Assembly (NCBI GenBank): GCA_015039365.1
Contig: WION01000030.1
Span: forward strand, 278,277 to 342,276
DNA length: 64,000 nucleotides
Direction: 5' to 3'
Origin: Amanita rubescens
Lineage: Eukaryota > Basidiomycota > Agaricomycetes > Agaricales > Amanitaceae
This document shows, in pieces, positions 33,714 through 44,401 of the stretch. Position 1 is the first letter of the stretch, and each line of letters opens with the position of its first letter. The translations under genes were made by a program, and so were the position numbers. The notes beneath the pieces were generated by a model, which worked only from the letters and a program-made list of their open reading frames with translations, searched no databases and was not told the DNA's origin.

Positions 33714-34977
33714 ATGCTCGAGTCAGACAGAAACCTGCCAAACGAGACTTTGGTCCTTATCTTCAGCCATCTTTCGCAATGCGACCTCACAAAAGTCGCA
33801 TTGGTATCGCACCGTTTCAACGCCATCACCGAACGTGTGTTATACTCGTCTATCGACATTGACGAGAACCCGATTGAATCTAGCCATGTGCCCAAGCGGA
33901 CGCTCGGATGGTGCGATGCAATGAAACGAAATCAGCTCTATGATGTACCGCGTAAACTATCTATTCGATGGGTAATGTATGGAAAGTCCAACAAGGCTTT
34001 GCCTCACTCGTGTTCAGCACTCAGTGACAACATACGCCGCCTCACGCTTCTGGACACACTCGAGCTCTTCATTGGTCATGACATCCATGACAGTGAAAAA
34101 TATACAAGCCCTGCGCTGGAGCTCGTCACTCGCGACCTTCGCCTCCCGAATCTACGACATTGTTCGCTGGGTGCAGGCCCATACTGGGCGAATTTCTTTT
34201 CATATTGTACACCAAAACCCAGCGATATGCACGTATTCATCGCGTCTCATTCATTACGTTACCTCGCCTTTCTGCAAATCTCAGAATCAGTATTGGAACT
34301 TATACCTCATGACGCCCTTCCCGAGCTTTCTATCTTTTACGGAACACCCAGCGGGGCATCGTTTATACTTCCAGGCCGACCAGTCCATCACCTTCTGTTG
34401 ATGGGCAGCGAAGATGACTTGAGCAGTGAAAACCTCTCTCGCATGGCGCTCACTTCCGTCCCTCTCCGGATTCTAGACTTATCCGCCATGTACGTATCTC
34501 CAAGCGTCTTGCGCGACATAGCAACCCATTTTCCCACAATCGAAATCTTCAGAGTCGATCTCACCACACCAATCTGGGGTTGCTGCGTAAGTCGCCCCTA
34601 TTTCTATTAATTTTGTTATCCTTTCCTGGGTGCCAGTGGATCACATTTGAAGAGGAATAAAATTCTCAACTCTCTGCTGAAATTTGATTCTTTTTTAGAA
34701 CCTTCCCGAGGTATCATCCTATTTAGCCTTGTTCAAAAAGCTAAGTTGGTTCGACCCATCACCCACTGAGACGACCAAAAAACTGGGAATGGACGACCAA
34801 CGCTCGCTCTGCTACGACTGGCATAGCATTTGTCCATCACTTCGACATGTCTTCTATGGCAACCCTGTTACTATGTGGCAGCGGAATGAGGATGGGCACT
34901 GGTTCACGTGCGAACCACCCACTCAAGGAAGTGCAGACGGTTTGTACCGGTACACTGACACCCCAATATTTTGGTGA
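33714..34977 (+). CDS. F-box protein, copy 2
   Basis: Likely SCF substrate receptor. ATG 33714 (MLESDRNLPNETLVLIFSHL) starts the F-box (residues about 7-45, with DLTKVALVSHRFNAITERVL). The conserved block RTLGWCDAMKRNQLYDVPRK follows, then leucine-rich body repeats (RLTLLDTLELF; RDLRLPNLRHCSLG; LELIPHDALPELSIFYGT; GRPVHHLLLMG; SVPLRILDLSAM). One intron at about 34591-34698 with strong identity to the same intron in the other copies. The second exon ends GSADGLYRYTDTPIFW at 34977. Intact, about 385 residues. The body shows no known substrate-binding repeat beyond its LRR-like character. Confidence 0.85.
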
Positions 34978-35107
34978 ATTCGGTCTGTAGATTACATGTA
35001 GCAACAACGATGAGGAATGGTTATTGAGCGATAACTAGATACCTTGAGTGCTATGTGTTACATAAATCAATACTAGCGAGCATAGCAAAAAAAGATAATT
35101 ATCATTC

Positions 35108-35145
35108 AAAGACCCACGGCACCCAGGATTCCCGCGTGGTCCCTG
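35108..35145 (-). pseudogene. 5S rRNA 3'-end relic
   Basis: About 35 bp match the last third of 5S rRNA in antisense (cacccaggattcccgcgtggtccc). Then similarity ends. It sits downstream of F-box copy 2 at the position where copies 1, 4 and 5 have complete 5S genes. Confidence 0.75.
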
Positions 35146-35384
35146 CTGACGACAGTCTAACAGACGGAATTTTGGCTCAGGGACTGGATAATTTGGCCTG
35201 AAATACAAGAACTCCAACGCTTAGTAGAAACATAAAAGTAATGCTTGCGTATGTTTTATTAATCTACGATGTTAAAATGGCAAACGTCGGTGGATGTCTG
35301 GTTCCTTTTGGGCCTTTATCAGCACCTGACAAGTGATGTTTCGTAAAAGGATGACATGAGGGCTTGTGGATACCGAATGTACTA

Positions 35385-35776
35385 TATATAGAGGTGACGA
35401 GCCTCAAAAAATCGGCCTGGGCTAAAATTGATGATGTCAGATCACGCCTCGACTTGAAAGGATGATTGCCAAGTACACTACCATGCGTGCCACCCATGTC
35501 CAAAGCTAAATACTCGCGAGTAGGAGTCACCGTTAAGTCTCCCTCTTTCTCACGCATTTTCGAGAACCTGAACCCGTCGAAAACGGCGACATCAGCATAG
35601 TTATGCTGCAAGAGGGGAAAGTGTGAGTTGGATATCGGCAACCAGAAAGATTGGATACGAACTTGATCGCAGTGTACGGAACGATACGGGATGCCAATCA
35701 TGTAACCCGCAGGAACCGTTGTCCCGTTTGAAGACGTAAAGTCTTTTAGTACTTTACGCCGTACTGTGACTTCAAA
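35385..35776 (-). pseudogene. Cytochrome P450 C-terminal fragment
   Basis: The minus strand reads VRRKVLKDFTSSNGTTVPAG, GYMIGIPYRSVHCD, an intron, NYADVAVFDGFRFSKMRE and TREYLA. Shifting by one base and removing a 60-nt intron then gives the heme-thiolate signature FGHGWHACPGRFFEARH. These are the conserved P450 region after the K-helix through the heme loop. Nothing N-terminal is present, and similarity stops soon after the heme motif. The frame shift is a TTTT to TTT change just before FGHG. A dead fragment abutting F-box copy 3. Confidence 0.75.
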
Positions 35777-35822
35777 GCAAAAGATGAATGTCACGATCCT
35801 CAAAAAGGACTTTGCTTCTAAC

Positions 35823-37114
35823 ATGCGCGAACCGGACAGAAACCTGCCAAACGAGACTTTGGGCTATATCTTCAGCCCTCTTTCGCAAGATGACCTCACA
35901 AAAGTCGCATTGGTATCGCACCGTTTCAACGCCATCGCTGAACGTGTATTATACTCATCTATCGACATTGCCGAGCATGTAACTAATGATAGAGATATCC
36001 CAAAGAGGACGCTCGGATGGTGCGATGCAATGAAACGAAATCAGCTCTATGATGTACCGCGTAAACTATCTATTCGGTGGCGAATCAAGGACATTGGAAA
36101 GTCCAAGGCTTTGAAGTTGTCTCACTCGTGCTCATTGGTCCGTGAAAACATACGCCGCCTCACGCTTCTGGATACACTCGAGCTTCTCATAGGTTGCATT
36201 GAACATACGACCCCTTTGGTGGAGCTCATCATTCGCGACCTTCACCTCCCGAACCTACGACACTGTTTGCTGGACGCAGACGGCTGGAAGGATCAATCAG
36301 AACCCAGCATACGCGCATTCATCGCGTCTCATTCTGGATTACGCTACCTCGCCGTTCTGGGAATCTCAGAATCAGCGTTGGAACCTGTACCTCATGACGC
36401 CGTTCCCGAGCTGTCCATCTTTCACGGAACACACAGCAGAGCAGCGTTTATTCTTCCAGGCCGACCAGTCCATCACCTCCTGTTGACGGGTATGGAGTGT
36501 GTCTTGAGCAGTGAAAGCCTCTCTCGCATGGCGCTCACTTCCGTTCCTCTTCGGATTCTAGATTTATCCGCCACGCGTATGCCTGGAAGCATCCTGCGCC
36601 GCATAGCAACACATCTTCCCACAATCGAAATCCTCAGATTCAAGTTCTTCCCAGACTGGCTTGACGTAAGTCGCCCCTATTTCCATTTATTCTGCTATCG
36701 TGGATCACCCTTGGAAAAGAGGAATAAAAAATCTCAAATTTTTGCTGAAATTCGATTCGTTCTTAGGGGGCCTTACCCTGTTTAGACTTGTTCAAGAAGC
36801 TAAACTGGTTCGACCTATCACCCACGGAGATGAACGATCTGGAAATGGACAACCAGCTCGAGCTCTGCTACGGCTGGCATTTTGAGTGCCCGTCACTGCG
36901 ACATATCTTCTTCCCATTCGAGGATCGTGATTACGATGCTGAGCCTTATATGTGGGAGTGGAATGAGGACACCGAGGACTGGTCCACGTGCGAACCACCC
37001 ACTCGAGAAAGTGCGGATGGCTTATACCGGTACAAGCTCTGGTCGACTGCGCAGAGCAGACGGGATAATGCACTTTTAGCGTACTATCGCGACATTCTAA
37101 ATTCCGAGGGTTAG
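35823..37114 (+). CDS. F-box protein, copy 3, with 5S-derived C-terminal tail
   Basis: ATG 35823 (MREPDRNLPNETLGYIFSPL) matches the other copies' start. An in-frame ATG at 35784 would add 13 residues from flanking DNA. The F-box, the RTLGWCDAMKRNQLYDVPRK block and the LRR-like body are present. The middle is shortened (no FSYCTPKP stretch). The intron at about 36666-36765 is conserved. After SADGLYRYK the paralogues stop within a few codons. Here the frame runs on as LWSTAQSRRDNALLAYYRD before stopping at 37114; those bases match antisense 5S rRNA. A deletion therefore appears to have fused exon 2 to a 5S relic. About 395 residues, open throughout. Confidence 0.8.
37033..37110 (-). pseudogene. 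5S rRNA 5'-half relic inside F-box copy 3
   Basis: Antisense to the F-box frame: ctctggtcgactgcgcagagcagacggg corresponds to the 5S segment ctctggttgactgcgcagatcggacggg of the intact copies. It continues into degenerate 5S 5' end and upstream flank (attctaaatt). Confidence 0.75.
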
Positions 37115-37239
37115 AGAAGCATGCGCAATTATCCCTTCAAGTTACGAGTCATTCTATCGGATACTCTTCGTGTACCAATGTTAAAATAGCGTGTGTCTAG
37201 ATAACACGTTGATTACGGGCGATGCAAGTAATTTTCTCT

Positions 37240-37378
37240 CTGCCCTAATTGCGTTCTGAATCTACTGAGGTAATGTGTTTGGTCATCTCAAAACCTTTAT
37301 CTCCTTGCCACCTTTAATACTTTGCTCCTAACATGCTCGAGCCGGACAGAAAAACCTGCCAAACGAGACTTTGGTCAG
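37240..37378 (+). pseudogene. F-box 5' flank and first codons, truncated copy
   Basis: The stretch attgcgttctgaat...gaggtaa..ttggtcatctc resembles the 5' flank of copy 4 (38120-38233). It then continues into the F-box start: ATG CTC GAG CCG GAC AG, followed by an inserted A-run and CCTGCCAAACGAGACTTTGG. Similarity ends at 37378, where BIR-gene sequence begins. Confidence 0.7.
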
Positions 37379-38106
37379 AACGGGAGGCTTCGCCTGGACC
37401 TTGGAAGGTGACTTTGCAGACATCGATCGTATCGGTTTGTTGGTTGTCGAAGAAACAGTCGTGGTCTGTGTTGCTGAGGAGGACCGCTCGCTGAGGAATG
37501 GACGAGAAAAGGACATGACTCGTGTATGATACTCAGAGGACCTCGGTCTAATATCAAAAGGCGGAAGATTAGATAATCAATATGCATTTCACTGTTTCAC
37601 AAACCTTGCGCGAGTTGGCCCGTCTGGTCGTGTATCCAACCATCACCCACGTTAAAAGTTCCTAATCTCTATTCGTTTACTCCCAGGAAGACGTGAACTA
37701 TCAGGAAAGGTAATCTACCTGGGAATCAACAAATGTGCTGGTACTGCAATCTATGAGCGTGCAAACTTACTTTCAAATAATGATCCGTATCCCCTCTTAA
37801 CCCGCACGGCACGGCCGCCCAACTGCATTTATCGCCACATTTGGTCCAGTGAAGCTCAAATGGGTCGTTGTATTTTTCCCATTCACTCAACTGCTTCCCA
37901 CATTCGAAACAAGCGGCGTTATCAGTGTCCTCGGGGATCGGGTTAAAGTAGAGCCCTGCTTCGGCCAGATCTTCCGGATTTGCCTTGAATGTCGGTGGGT
38001 GAGGCCACTTGGGTACCGATCTTGACGACTTTGAGCCTTTGACGCGCTTTGACTTGGCGTTGAACGAGTCTGGCAGTATGAACTGGACGTGACAGGTCAC
38101 GGTCAC
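37379..38106 (-). pseudogene. BIR-domain (Bir1/survivin-like) gene fragment
   Basis: The minus strand reads SKSSRSVPKWPHPPTFKANP, AEAGLYFNPIPEDTDNAACF, ECGKQLSEWEKYNDPFELHW and TKCGDKCSWAAVPCGLRGDT. This is a BIR zinc fold (CxxC, H, C), as in fungal Bir1, the chromosomal-passenger/IAP protein. No ATG precedes it (the frame opens with GTG), only one BIR is present, and the expected long C-terminal part is missing. A Ser/Thr-rich frame at 37328-37516 may be a following exon, and it runs into antisense F-box sequence. Flanked on both sides by F-box copies, it is a captured or stranded fragment. Confidence 0.7.
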
Positions 38107-38233
38107 ATCTTCCTCCCAAACCCTTCTGATTGCGTTCTGAATGAACTTGCCGAGGTAACATAAGTGGTCAGCCTTGTGTCATCTCACCTCTTCATCTCTT
38201 TGTACCCCGACACTCTGATACTTTGTTCCCAAC

Positions 38234-39459
38234 ATGTTCGAGCCTGGCAGAAACATGCCAAACGAGACTTTGGTCTATATCTTCAGCCATCTTTCGCAAC
38301 ATGACCTCACAGATGTCGCATTGGTATCGCATCATTTCAACGCCATCGCTGAACGTGTATTATACTCGTCAACCGAGATTGACGAGGAAGTGACTGAAGA
38401 TAGCAAAGTTCCCCAGCTGACGCTCAGATGGTGCGATGCAATGAAACGAAACCAGCTCTATGACATACCGCGTAAACTATCTATTCGATGGCGAATCTTT
38501 GGAAAGTCCAAGACTTTGCCTCACTCGTGCTCATTGCTCAGTGACAACATACGCCGCCTCACGCTTCTGGACACACTCGTGCTCTCCATGGGTCATTCCA
38601 GTGAAAAAGATGCAACCCCTGCGCTGGAGCTTGTCATTCGCGACCTTCGCCTCCCGAATCTACGACATTGTTTGCTGGGTGCAGGCGACCCAGACTGGGA
38701 GAATTTCTTGTTATATTGTACACCAAAACCCAGCGACATGCACGTATTCATCTCGTCTCATTCTGGATTACGTTACCTCGCCTTTCTGCAAATGTCAGAA
38801 TCAGTATTGGAGCTTATACCTCATGACGCCCTTCCCGAGCTATCCATTTTTTACGGAACACCCAGCGGGGCAGCATTTATTCTTCCAGGCCGACCAGTCC
38901 ATCACCTCCTGTTGACAGGCAGGGAACGTGACTTGAGCAGTGAAAGTCTTTCTCGCATGGCGCTCACTTCTGTCCCTCTCCGGATTCTAGACTTATCCGC
39001 CATGTATGTATCTCCAAGCTTCTTGCGCGACATAGCCACCCATCTGCCTACGATCGAAATCCTCAGAGCCATTGCCCCGCTAGACCAGACTGGTTCTATC
39101 GTAAGTCGCCCCTATTTCCATTTATTCTGCTATGGTGGTTTGAATCAAAATTCTTAACTTCTTGCTGAAATTTGGTTCTTTCTTAGGGAGATTTTTCCTG
39201 TTTAGCTTTGTTCAACAAGCTAAACTGGCTCGACCTATCACCCACATTGGAATACGATCTGGAAATGGACGACGAACGCTCGCTCTGCTACGAGTGGCAT
39301 AACGTTTGCCCATCACTGCGACATATCTGCTTCCCATTCAATGATTATGACCCCGCTATGTGGGTGTGGAATGAGGACGGATACTGGTTCCCGTGCGGCC
39401 CACCCACTAAAGGAAGTGCGGGCGGCTTATACAGGTACACCACAAGATTTTTCAGATAG
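38234..39459 (+). CDS. F-box protein, copy 4
   Basis: MFEPGRNMPNETLVYIFSHL at ATG 38234 opens the F-box. The family block here is variant (QLTLRWCDAMKRNQLYDIPR). The body is closest to copy 2 (LLYCTPKPSDMHVFISSHSG; FLQMSESVLELIPHDALPEL). The conserved intron (about 39099-39186) joins to GDFSCLALFNKLNWLDLSP. It ends GGLYRYTTRFFR at 39459. Intact, about 380 residues. The 5' flank duplicates the truncated copy at 37240. A complete 5S gene follows in convergent orientation. Confidence 0.85.
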
Positions 39460-39581
39460 TTGAAGCAGAATAGATTCAGTCTGTAGATTACATGTAGCAA
39501 TAACAATGAAAATTGACTGTTAGCGATAACTAAGTGTCTTGAGTCCTATGCAAGCAGAGCAAATAATAATAATTTGGCAAA

Positions 39582-39699
39582 AACCACAGCACCCAGGATT
39601 CCCGCGTGGTCCCCCACCGTGGTACTAACTGGGCGGCACTCTGGTTGACTGCGCAGATCGGACGGGATGCGGTGCTTTCAGAGTCCTATGGCCGTGGAT
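39582..39699 (-). rRNA. 5S ribosomal RNA gene
   Basis: 118 nt, identical or nearly so to the copy at 24580 on the other strand; one visible difference is CCCAGTT for CCTAGTT. Upstream flank (gggtatataagaaatttagagta on the minus strand) is shared with the 41402 copy and in part with the 24580 copy, marking the conserved 5S upstream element. Confidence 0.95.
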
Positions 39700-40131
39700 G
39701 GTAAATCGTACTCTAAATTTCTTATATACCCATTTTCGAGGTAGCAACATATCATATAATTAGCTCTATCAGAGAGTCTTCGTGCGTGTGCCAACGTTAA
39801 AATTGCGTGTGTCCAGATATACAATATTAATGATTACAGGTGATGCAACAAGGATCCGGGACTATATCAGGTCCGCAATACATGTAGAAAAACCACTGTA
39901 GAAAAAAAAACATCATGATAATGGGATACGAATGCATACAGGTAATAGTAACCGCGAAGCCACACTTTGCATAGGGTATTAACAACGAATCCAAAAAGGT
40001 TGATAAGGATATATATGAGTGTCGTCGTGCATCACGTCAAAAAAGACACAAATTTATTGGTCTGACTACGGGAGACTAGATTGTAGTGTGTATTATGTAA
40101 GAATATAACCTGTACTCCTAACAATAGTAAC
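39700..40131. other. Spacer: 5S upstream flank and F-box copy 5 upstream
   Basis: Much of it is duplicated at 41520-41770 (gcgtgtgtccagata, gattacaggtgatgcaacaaggatccgggac, gtaatagt..accgcgaag), so the 5S 5' flank belongs to the duplicated unit. No gene seen. Confidence 0.5.
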
Positions 40132-41321
40132 ATGCTCGAGCCAGAAAGCCTGCCAAACGAGATCTTGGTCCATACCTTCAGCCGTCTTTCGCAAGGTAGC
40201 CTCACAAAAGCCGCATTGGTATCGCACCGTTTCAACGCCATCGCTGAACGTGTATTATACTCGTCTATCGGCATTGACGAGCAGGTGGTTGGGGATAGCA
40301 ATCCCGAGCGGACCCTCGGATGGTGCGATGCAATGAAACGAAATCAGCTCTACGACGTACCGCGTAAACTATCTATTCGATGGCGAACTTACCAAGCCGA
40401 AATTGAATGGTCCAAGACTTTGTCTCACTCGTGCTCATTGGTCAATGACAACATACGCCGCCTCACACTTCTGGACACACTCGAGCTTTCCATGGGTTCT
40501 TGTGATTCAACACCTGTCACGGTGAACCTCCTCGTTCGCGACCTTCGCCTCCCGAACCTGCGCCATTGTTTGCTGAGCCCAAGCATTTGATTATATACCA
40601 ACATTCAGCACCATGTGCGGATTCATCGCGTCTCATTCTGGATTACGTTACCTCGCCCTTCTGCAAAACTCAGAATCGGTATTAGAACATATACCTCATG
40701 ACGCCCTTCCCGAGCTATCCGTCTTTTACGGAACACCCAGCGGAGCAGCATTTATTCTTCCAGGCCGACCAGTCCATCACCTCATGTTGACAGGAATGCA
40801 ACGTGACTTGAGCAGTGAAAACCTCTCTCGCATAGTACTCACTTCCGTCCCTCTCCGGATTCTAGACTTATCTGCCATGTACGTATCTCCAAGCATCCTG
40901 CGCCACATAGCAACCCATCTTCTCACAATCGAAATCCTCAAAATCAAAAGCACTGCTTGCATGGTAAGTCACCCCTATTTACATTTATGGTGGATTAACG
41001 TGAGAGGCGTTTTGCTGAAATTCAATTCTTTCTTAGCAGGACCTTCTTTCGCTATCATCTCATTTAGCCCCATTCAAAAAGCTAAATTGGTTCGACCTAG
41101 CATCGTCGAGAGAGAGGAAAGGGGCGAAAATGGACGTCCAGCGCTCGCTATGTTGCGACTGGCATAGCGTTTGCCCATCACTGCGACATATCTTCCTCCC
41201 ATTCGTGGATTATGACGATATGGAGCCCATTATGTGGGAGTGGTATGATGACAGGGGCTGGTTGCCGAGCGAGCGGCCCACTGAAGAAAGTGCGGACGGC
41301 TTGTACCGGTACACCCCCTAA
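40132..41321 (+). pseudogene. F-box protein, copy 5, split
   Basis: The start MLEPESLPNEILVHTFSRLS (ATG 40132), RTLGWCDAMKRNQLYDVPRK and RDLRLPNLRHCLLSPSI are in one frame, which stops at a TGA near 40588. After a degenerate stretch the body resumes one frame away at CGFIASHSGLRYLALL (40613) and runs through GRPVHHLMLTG and SVPLRILDLSAM. The conserved intron then leads to the exon ending SADGLYRYTP at 41321. The lesion removes the equivalent of the YCTPKPSDM segment. Translation would give only the F-box half, so it is probably non-functional unless a splice skips the lesion. A complete 5S gene follows. Confidence 0.75.
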
Positions 41322-41401
41322 TATTTGAGCGGAAGCGGTCTGTAGATTACATGTAGTAACCGATATCTTGAGTAGAGCGAATAATAATTTAATTGGCAAA
41401 A

Positions 41402-41519
41402 AACCACAGCACCCAGGATTCCCGCGTGGTCCCCCACCGTGGTACTAACTGGGCGGCACTCTGGTTGACTGCGCAGATCGGACGGGATGCGGTGCTTTCA
41501 GAGTCCTATGGCCGTGGAT
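41402..41519 (-). rRNA. 5S ribosomal RNA gene
   Basis: 118 nt, same sequence as the 39582 copy over its full length as far as read. Convergent with F-box copy 5. Confidence 0.95.
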
Positions 41520-41827
41520 GGTAACTCACATTCTAAATTTCTTATATACCCATCTTCGAGGCAGCAACATATCATATAATTAGCTCTATCAGTGACTCTT
41601 CGTTAAAATAGCGTGTGTCCAGATAATACATTGATTACAGGCGATGCAACAAGGATCCGGGACTACCAGGTCCGCAATACACGTCCAAAAACCATTGTAG
41701 ATATAAGATGGAATACGAATGCAGGTAATAGTTAAACCGCGAAGTCACACGGTAAGGTATGCATAGGGTATCAACGGAAGGTGGTAAATAATAAACGAAG
41801 CCAAGAAAAAGAAGAAAAAAAGATTAC
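41520..41827. other. 5S upstream flank, duplicated
   Basis: Repeats the 39700-40000 flank with small deletions, then the 3' end region of the RhoGAP gene. No gene seen. Confidence 0.5.
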
Positions 41828-44401
41828 TCAAGCGTCAGATTCATCGATAAAGATATCGGTGTAGTGTGTAAGAATAGTCTCCACCGCCTGTTTGCAATCA
41901 GCTTCGGTGTGCGCGTGGAGTAGTTCACTTACGAGGTTCTGAAATGGCGTATCAGCAATAACGCCGCCATTTTGCTGACCAACAACGGGAGCCTGCCCGA
42001 ATAGAGTTGGTCCGAAAACAATGGCAAGGTTTTGGATAGACATTTGATTGTCATCTGCATGTTGATTGATCCTGAACAAGGTTTTTTTTTAAATAAAAAA
42101 AAGCTTATCATATGATCGCATCCACGAACCTGTAAAGATGCCCCAAAAAGTACTTCAACGTGGCATAATTTGGATCAGGTAACTCGTTCACTCGTTCGTG
42201 TAGCCGAATATGACGTAGCCGCTCATTTTCAATCTCTGGGATGACGTTTATGACAATGCGGAGAATTCAAGGTGACTAAACTCACTCGCGGCTTCCATAA
42301 ACCCTTGATGCAAAAGAGAGGTGAGCAATGGGTCCGGAAGCTCGCGCAGCCAGGCTTTCATGACGCTTGCAACATTGTTGATGTCTCCTGACCATTCAGG
42401 TGCGTCGAGATCAACGGAATCGAGATCTTTGGAGTTATTTCAGTTGAAATTCAACCACGTCGCAAAGCGTCCGCACCTTTATCCAAGCGTTGTCTAAGGT
42501 TTGCAACCTTGCTGGTTGTTCCGCTTATACGATAAATTCCCATTGAGTGAATGCCATACTTTTCTATTGCGTCACAGCATTTATGCATAATTGGAGGGAC
42601 ATCGACGTTATCTCGCGTCATCTGTTCCGCAAGATCGACGCCAAAAGTGGGTCTTCCTTTGTCCGGGATCGACTTGTCCTGATGCCCGATGCTTGTTCCA
42701 TTAGGACTACTGCCCTGAAGGCTCTTGTCAGATTGATGATGGGATAGCTAGGGCCAGTGTCAATATGACAGGTAAGCTGATAGGCTAATTAACGCACGAA
42801 GCCTTCGTCTGCAGGACCCTCACGCCGAGGTCCTTTGATCGTGGAACCACGAGCATAAACATAGTTCTGCATAAACGTCTTGAAATCGCCACGATTATCG
42901 ATTGTCTCGATGGTCGCCTTCAATCCAATTCCTATAATACCATTCTGAATCTGTGTGACCGAAGAAAGCCCATTCTTGTTCTCACCTTCCTCGTGAGGTG
43001 GGATCAAGGTCGAACCGTCGCTAAGAACAATGCTCTCGAACAGAAACGCGTACCGCGTCAAGTGGTATTGCGTGCCGAGATCAATTTCATCAGCGCATTC
43101 TTTGAGAGACTGTTACCATCCGTCAATTCCACTCCGTCCAGGGAGAAAGCGAATTCTTACACGGAGTATCCTCGGAAGCTGGAAATTGAAATATTCTTGA
43201 CGCATCGCCTGAGTGTCAGTAACAGCTTTTCTATATTGATCGGAGTATGTCGACATTCGGGCTCTGATGTCGTCTTCTTGTCTTTGAATCTGTAACGCAA
43301 TCATGAACATGACATGAACCAATGGGTAATAAGCAGCGCTGACATTTGCGGGATTTCTTCTGAGAAGCACTGCACCTCTGGCGACTGCCTTTCCGATTAC
43401 ACGCTTGCCGCCAGTACCCGTTGAGCGTGGCTGTGCCATATTGTCCTTGAGAGATTCACCCTCCTTTTGAAGTAGCAAGCGTTCCAGTTCTTCAGAAGTT
43501 ATTTCAAGCCGTCCCCTTGATTTCTCCGTCAAAACTTCTGATTCTTGCAAGGCACGTTCATAACGAGAAGCCAAATCCTTTGACTACGGCAACATCAGAC
43601 CTGATAAATTTATACTCTGCACCTGTCACTAACCTGTTTTCTGTTTTTTTCTACCTCCTTGGCGAGGATTGAAAGCTCTTCGCTCATTTCATTCAATCGT
43701 TGAGAGAACCGCAACCTATTCTCGGCCATCATTTCATGTACCCTCAGGGTTGTCTGCCATGCTGTTACATAGGATCTGGTCTGCTCATGAGAAAAGTTTC
43801 GGAAAATTTACGTTGACATAACTATCTTACCCCGCTTTTCCATCTCCGACGGCATATGCATCGGAGGTCGCGCGTGCAAGCTTTTGCAGAGTCTTCCCGT
43901 ACTCTTCCTCGGTCACAGCGCGCTTTTTGAAAAAAATAGATGCCTCCTGTTTACATGTCAGGAATAAAACATACGATACATGGCGAGTACTCGCTCTACA
44001 TGACGCCAAGCTCTGTTTGATTCTATCCAGTAATAAGGGTACTCCGCACTAATGTACTTCATTAATTATGGGCCGTATATTAATACGCGAGGAAGCTTAC
44101 GTCTAGGTCACACAGGGTCCGTAAAACGCTTTCGTCGAAACTAGGTTCGACCAATGTTGGTGCCTCGTGCTGGCCCTGTAGGCTCGCCAAAGTGTCACGT
44201 CTTTCTAGTGCTGTAGTTGGACTATCTCGCCACTGAGACGGACCAGCCGAATCGGTGCTTGTTCGAGGGAGAGAAGAGGCGGATATAAGATGAGGGCTTG
44301 CAGATCCGGTTGAATCGAGAGAACGTAATGGAGCTCGGACGTGGGCAGATTGAGAATCGGTTTCCCAAGTAACTGAGGAATTGTAGCCGTCAGTCCGCCA
44401 T
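41828..44401 (-). CDS. F-BAR domain Rho GTPase-activating protein
   Basis: A membrane-curving F-BAR domain plus RhoGAP, of the kind that down-regulates Rho GTPases in fungal polarity and septation. The order is a Ser-rich leader, the F-BAR (CGVPLLLDRIKQSLASCR; EASIFFKKRAVTEEEYGKTL; MMAENRLRFSQRLNEMSEEL), a middle region (RYAFLFESIVLSDGSTLIPP), and the RhoGAP domain (FGVDLAEQM; GIYRISGTTSKVANLRQRLD; PDPLLTSLLHQGFMEA; ADDNQMSIQNLAIVFGPTLF). The catalytic Arg is in YRISG. One intron inside the F-BAR has a GC donor (43947-43994). The start is unresolved: the leader frame has no ATG, and the nearest ATG (44401) is one base out of frame. The stop is TGA at 41828. Confidence 0.85.

Noticed and set aside
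35264..35824. 186-codon minus ORF as one intact protein
   Set aside because: It mixes a P450 exon, an unspliced intron and out-of-frame sequence; only the P450 blocks are meaningful.
33714..41519. F-box array as a Helitron or other transposon family
   Set aside because: No consistent terminal motifs, inverted repeats, target duplications or transposase seen; segmental duplication explains it better. The captured BIR and P450 pieces keep the question slightly open.
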